Assembly: GCA_028872645.1 (NCBI GenBank)
Contig: JAPKDK010000081.1
Span: forward strand, 1 to 11,088
Reading direction: 5' to 3'
DNA: 11,088 nt
Source of the DNA: Verrucomicrobiota bacterium
GTDB taxonomy: Bacteria > Verrucomicrobiota > Verrucomicrobiia > Limisphaerales > UBA1100
Positions 6,863 through 11,088 of the stretch are shown here, piece after piece (the first letter of the stretch is position 1; the number at the start of each line of letters is the position of its first letter). The notes under the pieces are model-generated. The model saw nothing but the letters and a program-made list of their open reading frames with translations, made no database searches and had not been told where the DNA came from. The translations under genes and the position numbers were made by a program.

Positions 6863-8344
6863 TTACTGCAAAGTGGCCTCAAAAAGATTGCGCGTGATGC
6901 GTTGCACGCGTGGATCCGGGCCGTGGGGGCGGCTGTAGTGGCTCCAAGGGAGCATATGGCCGGGTGGGTTGGAGAGGCCCTGTGGCCACCAGATGGTGGC
7001 GGCGTTGAAAATGATGTTCTTTTTTGGGCCGGGGAAAATGGTGGCGGTCCAGTGGGCGGGGGTGGTGCCGCCGCGCCACACGGTGCCTTCGGCCACGACC
7101 TCAAGGCCGGGCTTTTTCGCGGGCGCGCCGTGGTGTTCCCAGCCGACGAGGCCGGGGATGGCGTCGCCTTTTTTCATGCTGGTGTTTTTAAAAATCCAGT
7201 GGTCGGGCTTGGTGCAAGTCCAGTCGCCGCCGCCGTTGAAGGGGACGATGCTGCGGGCGCCGATGATATCGCTCTCGTCGGGGCCGCGGCGGCGCCAGTC
7301 CTTGGTGAAAACGCCGATGGCGGCGTTGATTTCTTTGTCGGTCAAGCCGCTGTAAATGCCGTCTCGGGTGATGACGCGTTTGTTGTCGCTGAAGGGGCTG
7401 ACGCCGAAGACGGAGTTACCACAAAGCCACATCACGTTTGTGCCGTCGGCGATGGCTTTTTTTACGGCGTGATATTGGCGGACGTCCCAGTACTCGTCGT
7501 GACCGACGCTGAGGAAAGTTTTGCAGCGAGTGATTTGCTTGGGCTCGAGGCAGTCGCTGTTGGAACAGTAGCTGACATCGTAGCCGTGTTTTTCCATCCA
7601 GTAGACGAGCGGGAATTCCCACAATAAAAATTCGCCCGAGCCGGTGGAGAGCGGGCGCTCAAAAATCTGCGAGTACTTCGCGTACGGCCGGTCAAAGCTC
7701 ACAGCCACATCCACCGCGTGCGCGCCGCGCGGGTCGGTGTAGAGGCTGTGGTTGTCGGGCCATCTGTTGTAGGCCTGCCATGTGTTGTCGCTGCACTGGA
7801 AAAGAAAATCGGCGGGGCGCTCATCGCGCACGATGAAGATGACGTAGCTTTGCCAGTACGGTTTGTCCTTGGCGTCGGGCACGGTGGTGAGTCGGCCGAG
7901 GTAAACGCCGCTGGGCCAGTCGGCGGGAATTTTTATCGTCGTCGCCGGTTCCCATTTGCATTGGCGCAGTCTTTTTTCGCCTACCGGCGGGATGGGCTGC
8001 GGCCGACCCTTGAGTGGCCCAAGGGTTTTCATGAGGCGCGCGCCGCGTCCGCCGTAGTAGCCCATGCGGAAAATCTCGAGGGTGAACTTCGTCGCCGGCT
8101 CGGTGCTCACCATCACGTCGAGGTTTTCGCCGGCCTTCACGGATTGGCGTGAGCAGTAGCCCTCGATGGCCGGTGTACGGTGGCCAACCGGCCGCACGCG
8201 GGTGAGCTGCCAGTCACACGCGCCGGCGCGGGCGTTTTCTTTGTTAATCAACTCCGGCTGTCTGGCGGACGCCGCTGGGGCGAGATTGGCCGCGGCCACG
8301 GCAGCGGCGGAGGTTTTTAAAAAATCACGGCGTGAAGGGCTCAT
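6863..8344 (-). CDS. Tat-exported N,N-dimethylformamidase beta-subunit-like protein
   Basis: The protein is 493 residues from ATG 8344, with a twin-arginine leader (SRRDFLKTSAAAVAAANLAP, 4-23). Residues 45-175 look like a beta-sandwich (EGYCSRQSVKAGENLDVMVS, 61-80; FRMGYYGGRGARLM, 92-105). From about 176 the chain matches the C-terminal domain of the dimethylformamidase large subunit: FLFQCSDNTWQAYNRW (180-195), LSTGSGEFLLWEFPLVYWME (232-251), FLSVGHDEYWD (277-287), VMWLCGNSVFG (304-314), GLVGWEHHG (398-406). The Paracoccus enzyme uses a mononuclear iron held by two tyrosines and a glutamate. Y285 and E403 are candidate equivalents; the second tyrosine is not evident. Many PVC proteins carry this domain with no proven amidase activity, so the substrate is unknown. 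The start lies only 39 bp from the divergent gene at 8384. Confidence 0.82.
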   Translation of the reverse strand: MSPSRRDFLKTSAAAVAAANLAPAASARQPELINKENARAGACDWQLTRVRPVGHRTPAIEGYCSRQSVKAGENLDVMVSTEPATKFTLEIFRMGYYGGRGARLMKTLGPLKGRPQPIPPVGEKRLRQCKWEPATTIKIPADWPSGVYLGRLTTVPDAKDKPYWQSYVIFIVRDERPADFLFQCSDNTWQAYNRWPDNHSLYTDPRGAHAVDVAVSFDRPYAKYSQIFERPLSTGSGEFLLWEFPLVYWMEKHGYDVSYCSNSDCLEPKQITRCKTFLSVGHDEYWDVRQYHAVKKAIADGTNVMWLCGNSVFGVSPFSDNKRVITRDGIYSGLTDKEINAAIGVFTKDWRRRGPDESDIIGARSIVPFNGGGDWTCTKPDHWIFKNTSMKKGDAIPGLVGWEHHGAPAKKPGLEVVAEGTVWRGGTTPAHWTATIFPGPKKNIIFNAATIWWPQGLSNPPGHMLPWSHYSRPHGPDPRVQRITRNLFEATLQ

Positions 8345-8383
8345 CGCCCGACGGTACGAGATTCGTCTTGGTTCACAACAAAA

Positions 8384-9262
8384 ATGTGCGATGCTGCCCG
8401 CCCAATGAAACCGGCAGTCTCAGTTGTCGCTCTGTCCACCGCGCGTCCGTGCTCGTGGTGGCTATGGGCAAACGTCCTCAGCCTCGATGCGCCCGTGGTG
8501 GCGCTTGTGTGGCAGGCGGCGTTCGCGCACGTATTGGCGGTGGAGTTGGACTGGATGCAACGCGGGCTGTTGGCGGTATGCGTGTGGTTGGCGTATTGCG
8601 GCGATCGGCTGTTGGATGCGCGGCGGCTGCCCACGGGGCCGGTGGATTCCGCGCGGCACGCTTTTGCGCGCGACCACCCGAGGCCCTTGGCGGCGGCGTG
8701 GTGCGTGGGTCTGGCGCTGGCGGCGGCGCTGGCGTTGCAAATGTCCGCGCGCGAAATGTTGACGGGCGCGGGCTTGCTCGCGGCGGTGGGCGTTTATTTT
8801 TTACTGCATCATTGGCAAACAACCCGCGAGCGGGCAGGGCGCTGGAAGGAGCCGATGGCGGGGTTGGGCTTTGCGGTGGGCGCACTTTTTTTTGTGATGC
8901 TGAAATTGGAAATCACGTTGCCCTTTGTGTTGGCGGCGGTGGCTTGGGTCGGTTTGTGCGCGATGAATTGTATGGTGATCGCCGGCAGGGATCGCGAATG
9001 TGACGCGGCGATGGCCCAACCTTCAATGGCACGGCGCTGGGCAGGGATGGAACGCGCGCTGCCGTGGATGGCGTTGGGTTGGGTGGGATTGGTTTTGGGC
9101 GCCGCGGCGTTGGACGCACGGTGGTTGCCTCTGGCGCTGGCCTTGGCGGCGAGCGCGTTGGCGTTGCTGGAATTAGCGCGCCGCCCGGAATTGTTTTCGG
9201 CCGAAGCCCAGCGCGTGTGGGCGGATGCGGTTTTGCTGACGCCGTTGTTTGTTTTTTTGTAG
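8384..9262 (+). CDS. Polytopic membrane protein, possibly a divergent UbiA-type prenyltransferase
   Basis: The protein has 292 residues and is largely hydrophobic, with about eight or nine predicted membrane segments (roughly 25-52, 59-73, 102-120, 125-142, 158-173, 178-200, 224-241, 246-263, 278-292). Two cytosolic-type loops carry spaced aspartates: YCGDRLLDAR (71-80) and NCMVIAGRDRECD (195-207), resembling the NxxxDxxxD and DxxxD motifs by which UbiA enzymes bind magnesium and prenyl diphosphate. KEP at 155-157 also sits where such enzymes have a conserved lysine segment. Segment count and length (UbiA: nine helices, about 300 residues) agree, but the motifs are not canonical, so this assignment is inference. 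ATG 8405 is an alternative start seven codons in; neither start has a ribosome binding site. The gene leads a tight operon with a methyltransferase and a hydrolase. Confidence 0.72.
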   Translation: MCDAARPMKPAVSVVALSTARPCSWWLWANVLSLDAPVVALVWQAAFAHVLAVELDWMQRGLLAVCVWLAYCGDRLLDARRLPTGPVDSARHAFARDHPRPLAAAWCVGLALAAALALQMSAREMLTGAGLLAAVGVYFLLHHWQTTRERAGRWKEPMAGLGFAVGALFFVMLKLEITLPFVLAAVAWVGLCAMNCMVIAGRDRECDAAMAQPSMARRWAGMERALPWMALGWVGLVLGAAALDARWLPLALALAASALALLELARRPELFSAEAQRVWADAVLLTPLFVFL

Positions 9263-9266
9263 AGGA
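9261..9266 (+). promoter_or_regulatory. Ribosome binding site overlapping the upstream stop codon
   Basis: AGAGGA begins within the TAG of the upstream gene and sits two bases before ATG 9269 and five before ATG 9272. The spacing suits the second ATG better. It is one of the few recognisable Shine-Dalgarno sequences in the window and indicates translation coupled to the membrane protein gene. Confidence 0.5.
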
Positions 9267-9268
9267 AA

Positions 9269-10018
9269 ATGATGGCGCAAATGCAAAAAATTAGATCTGT
9301 GGCATCCGGTGCGGCCGGCACTTTGCCGACCGATGTTGCGCCCTCGATCTGCCGGCCAGATGCCGGCAGCACGTTTGACCGCCTCGCGCGGCCGTATCGG
9401 TGGCTGGAATATGCGATGTTTGGGCGGGGGTTGTTGCGGTGCCGGTTTGATTTGCTGCCGTGGCTGGCGGATGCGCGGCGCGTGCTCACGGTGGGCGAGG
9501 GCGATGGTCGGTTTGTGGTGGAATTGGCGCGGCAGTTTCCGGAAATAAAAGTGGAATGCGTGGAAGCCAGCGGGGCGATGATTGCCCGCGCGCGGGGGCG
9601 TTTGCCGGCGAATGCCAAAGTGAGGTTTCACCAAGCGGATGCGTTGGAGTGGGATTTCTCAAAAGGCAAATATGACGCGGTGGTAACGTGTTTTTTTCTC
9701 GATTGTTTCTCCCCCGAAACACTGGCTGTTTTGATGCCCCGACTGGCGGCAAGCGTGCGTCCGGAGGGGCAATGGTTGGTAGCGGAATTCGGCCAACCTT
9801 CGCGCGGAGCGTGGAGGTGGCACGCGAGGGCTTGGCTGGCGGCGATGTATTTTTTCTTCCGTCACGCCACGCGGCTGGAGGCGCGGCGGTTACCGGATTG
9901 GGAAGGCGAAATGGCGCGGCTTGGCTTCAAATGTTCCGGGCGCCTATCGCGGCGCTGGAATTTAATGGCCGCCAGCCGCTGGAGTTGCGCCGGAATAAAC
10001 TCGCAAAACTACGGATAA
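9269..10018 (+). CDS. Class I SAM-dependent methyltransferase
   Basis: The protein is 249 residues from ATG 9269; a second ATG follows immediately at 9272 and fits the ribosome binding site better. After a variable N-terminus it shows FDRLARPYRWLEYAMFGRG (36-54), common ahead of the fold in type 11/12 methyltransferases. The SAM-binding motif I VLTVGEGDGRF is at 72-82 and the acidic residue ending beta-2 is in VECVEAS (95-101). QADALEWDF (122-130) and YDAVVTCFFLDCF (135-147) form motifs II and III. The C-terminal RRLPDWEGEMARLGF (206-220) also fits the fold. It transfers a methyl group from S-adenosylmethionine; the acceptor is unknown. It starts 6 bp after the membrane protein gene and ends 19 bp before the hydrolase, so the three are probably one transcript. 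Its W/F-rich stretch at 182-198 could lie against a membrane, which would suit a lipid-like acceptor (inference). Confidence 0.88.
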   Translation: MMAQMQKIRSVASGAAGTLPTDVAPSICRPDAGSTFDRLARPYRWLEYAMFGRGLLRCRFDLLPWLADARRVLTVGEGDGRFVVELARQFPEIKVECVEASGAMIARARGRLPANAKVRFHQADALEWDFSKGKYDAVVTCFFLDCFSPETLAVLMPRLAASVRPEGQWLVAEFGQPSRGAWRWHARAWLAAMYFFFRHATRLEARRLPDWEGEMARLGFKCSGRLSRRWNLMAASRWSCAGINSQNYG

Positions 10019-10037
10019 TTTTATATAAACCGCGCCG

Positions 10038-10817
10038 ATGGACGCGGAAATTCGCAACGCGCAGGGGGAGCGGCTGGACTACGCTTTTCATGCGGCCAAA
10101 TCTCACAGCCCGTTTACGGTGGTCATTGGCCATGGTGTGACGGCGAATATGGATCGCCCTTTTGTGACCACGCTGGCGGCGTGCCTCGCGATGGCGGGCA
10201 TTCCGGCGCTCCGTTTTTCTTTTTCAGGCAATGGCGGCTCGGAGGGGCGCTTCGAGGATTCGTGCATCACCAAGGAAGTGGAAGACCTCGGCGCGGTGAT
10301 CGACGCACTGGCCGCGCAAGGCCGGCGCATCGCTTACGTGGGGCACAGCCTCGGCGGCGCGGTGGGCGTCAAACGTGCGACCACTGATGACCGCATTGAA
10401 TTGCTCGTATCGCTCGCTGGGATGGTGCACACCAAAAAATTTAGTGAGGTGGAGTTTGGCGAGGAGACGCCGGGCACGGGCCATATGTGGGGCAAGGATG
10501 ACTGCCCGCTTTCGCAATCGTTTGTGGATGATATGAATTCCATTGGCACCGTCATCGGCCTTGCCGCCAGCGTGAAGGTGCCGTGGTTGCTGGTGCACGG
10601 CACGGCGGATGACGTGGTGCCGATTGAAGAATCGCGCGAGCTGTTCGAGCAGGCCAATGATCCGAAGGAATTATTTGTCATCGAAAACTGCGATCACGTC
10701 TTCGATACCGAAACCGATCCGGACGGTCTGCCGGCGATGGTGAGCAAGGTGAGCAACTGGCTGATGCCGAAGGTGATGCCGGGATTGCAAATCACGATTG
10801 AAAAAGAAGAAGACTAA
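10038..10817 (+). CDS. Alpha/beta hydrolase
   Basis: The protein is 259 residues from ATG 10038, with no signal peptide, so it is probably cytoplasmic. The fold is clear: the oxyanion region VVIGHGVTAN (28-37), FSFSGNGGSEG (60-70), the nucleophile elbow GHSLGG with Ser104, the acid in VHGTADDVVP (187-195, probably Asp191), and the catalytic histidine in NCDHVFD (217-223, His220). Length is typical. The GHG...GNG.SEG pattern recalls bacterial serine aminopeptidase/BAAT-type esterase-like hydrolases; the substrate (ester, thioester or other acyl compound) cannot be read. It lies 19 bp after the methyltransferase in the same operon. No Shine-Dalgarno is seen. The C-terminus is charged (EKEED). 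Confidence 0.9.
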   Translation: MDAEIRNAQGERLDYAFHAAKSHSPFTVVIGHGVTANMDRPFVTTLAACLAMAGIPALRFSFSGNGGSEGRFEDSCITKEVEDLGAVIDALAAQGRRIAYVGHSLGGAVGVKRATTDDRIELLVSLAGMVHTKKFSEVEFGEETPGTGHMWGKDDCPLSQSFVDDMNSIGTVIGLAASVKVPWLLVHGTADDVVPIEESRELFEQANDPKELFVIENCDHVFDTETDPDGLPAMVSKVSNWLMPKVMPGLQITIEKEED

Positions 10818-10820
10818 TCG

Positions 10821-10865
10821 GCCGCTTCAAGTTTCAGATTGCCAATTCAATGAAGTTGATGCGGC
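10821..10865 (+). repeat. Inverted repeat just after the alpha/beta hydrolase gene
   Basis: GCCGCTTCAA (10821-10830) and TTGATGCGGC (10856-10865) are complementary at nine of ten positions, separated by 25 nt. It starts three bases after the hydrolase stop. No T-tract follows, so it is not a standard intrinsic terminator; it could be a 3' stabilising hairpin or chance. The rest of 10818-10990 shows no gene. Confidence 0.4.
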
Positions 10866-10955
10866 TGAAAATGGCCAAATCAGGCATTTCTCAAAGATAA
10901 AGCCGAAATTGACCGGCGTTGGGCGGGAATTTTCCTCAAAGTTCCATCGTCAGGG

Positions 10956-10983
10956 TTGACTGACTAAAACAGTGATGTACCGT
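10956..10983 (+). promoter_or_regulatory. Possible promoter ahead of the pilin-like gene
   Basis: TTGACT (10956-10961) is a good -35 match. With 16 bp spacing the -10 position is TACCGT (10978-10983), a poor match. If real, transcription would begin close to ATG 10991, so the message would be leaderless or nearly so. Confidence is low. Confidence 0.25.
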
Positions 10984-10990
10984 TTTCCCA

Positions 10991-11088
10991 ATGTCTCCCG
11001 ACCTGCGCCGCCGCAAAACCTCCCGTGCGTGCTATGGATTTACCATAGTGGAATTGGCTGTTGTGCTGGTGATGGTTGGGCTGCTTGC
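10991..11088 (+). CDS. Type IV pilin / type II secretion pseudopilin-like protein (N-terminus only)
   Basis: Thirty-two codons are visible before the window ends. A short basic leader (MSPDLRRRKTSRACYG, 16 residues) is followed by GFTIVELAVVLVMVGLL. This is the prepilin signature: Gly at -1, Phe at +1, Glu at +5 (residue 21), then a hydrophobic helix. The prepilin peptidase (PilD-type) would cut after Gly16 and methylate Phe17. The mature protein would enter a pilus or a type II secretion pseudopilus. The class cannot be decided without the C-terminus. There is no Shine-Dalgarno before the ATG. Confidence 0.8.
   Translation, partial: MSPDLRRRKTSRACYGFTIVELAVVLVMVGLL

Noticed and set aside
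6714..6938. Small plus-strand open frame starting MKIFVRNG with GAGGA upstream
   Set aside because: It runs through the strong terminator hairpin and T-tract and into the 3' end of the opposing gene, so a full-length product is unlikely. A short leader peptide cannot be excluded.
6902..7627. 241-codon plus-strand open frame rich in Gly, Ala and Val
   Set aside because: It is a shadow of the dimethylformamidase-like gene, with low-complexity composition.
8332..9003. Second plus-strand open frame of 223 codons inside the membrane protein gene
   Set aside because: It is an out-of-frame, Gly/Arg/Ala-rich frame; the membrane-protein frame has clear hydrophobic segments and sits in an operon.
8809..9618. 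269-codon minus-strand open frame
   Set aside because: It spans two well-supported plus-strand genes and has no domain; it reflects GC-rich composition.

Overview
The window looks like a chromosomal piece of a PVC-superphylum bacterium, most likely Verrucomicrobiota or possibly a planctomycete. This rests on gene content read directly from the translations: a beta-propeller/HEAT/cytochrome c 'PVC-type' dehydrogenase, a DUF1501 protein with a Tat leader, a DUF1080 (3-keto-disaccharide hydrolase-type) protein, a Tat-exported dimethylformamidase-like protein and a prepilin-type N-terminus. The DNA is mostly GC-rich. The leftmost gene (1-2311) is visibly less so, and the intergenic stretch 6586-6760 is strongly AT-rich. 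Most starts lack a clear Shine-Dalgarno. No tRNA, rRNA, CRISPR array, transposase or attachment site was seen.

Layout. (1) Positions 1-5196, minus strand: three exported proteins in a probable operon, transcribed right to left: DUF1501 (5196-3808), a five-bladed-propeller glycosidase-like protein (3797-2385, 10 bp gap), then a PVC-type dehydrogenase/cytochrome c protein (2311 to beyond position 1, 73 bp gap). (2) Positions 5406-6152, plus strand: a secreted DUF1080 protein divergent from DUF1501. The two start regions carry matching sequence in mirror image. (3) Positions 6149-6585, minus strand: a small conserved gene broken by a one-base frameshift, whose stop overlaps the DUF1080 stop. (4) Positions 6586-6862: intergenic, with a likely plus-strand small RNA of about 95 nt ending in a strong intrinsic terminator. 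(5) Positions 6863-8344, minus strand: a Tat-exported N,N-dimethylformamidase beta-subunit-like protein. (6) Positions 8384-10817, plus strand: a tight trio of a polytopic membrane protein with UbiA-like acidic motifs, a class I SAM methyltransferase and an alpha/beta hydrolase. (7) 10991 to the end, plus strand: the N-terminus of a type IV pilin/type II secretion pseudopilin-like protein.

How the genes may work together (inference). The left half resembles the exported polysaccharide and sugar catabolism clusters common in PVC bacteria: a sugar-cleaving propeller, a redox propeller with heme, and a keto-sugar lyase/hydrolase fold. The right-hand trio could modify a lipid or isoprenoid (membrane transferase, methylation, ester chemistry), but no substrate can be named from sequence alone. 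The least expected items are the candidate structured RNA at 6761-6855, the frameshifted gene, the UbiA-like trio and the mirrored divergent start regions at 5194-5408.
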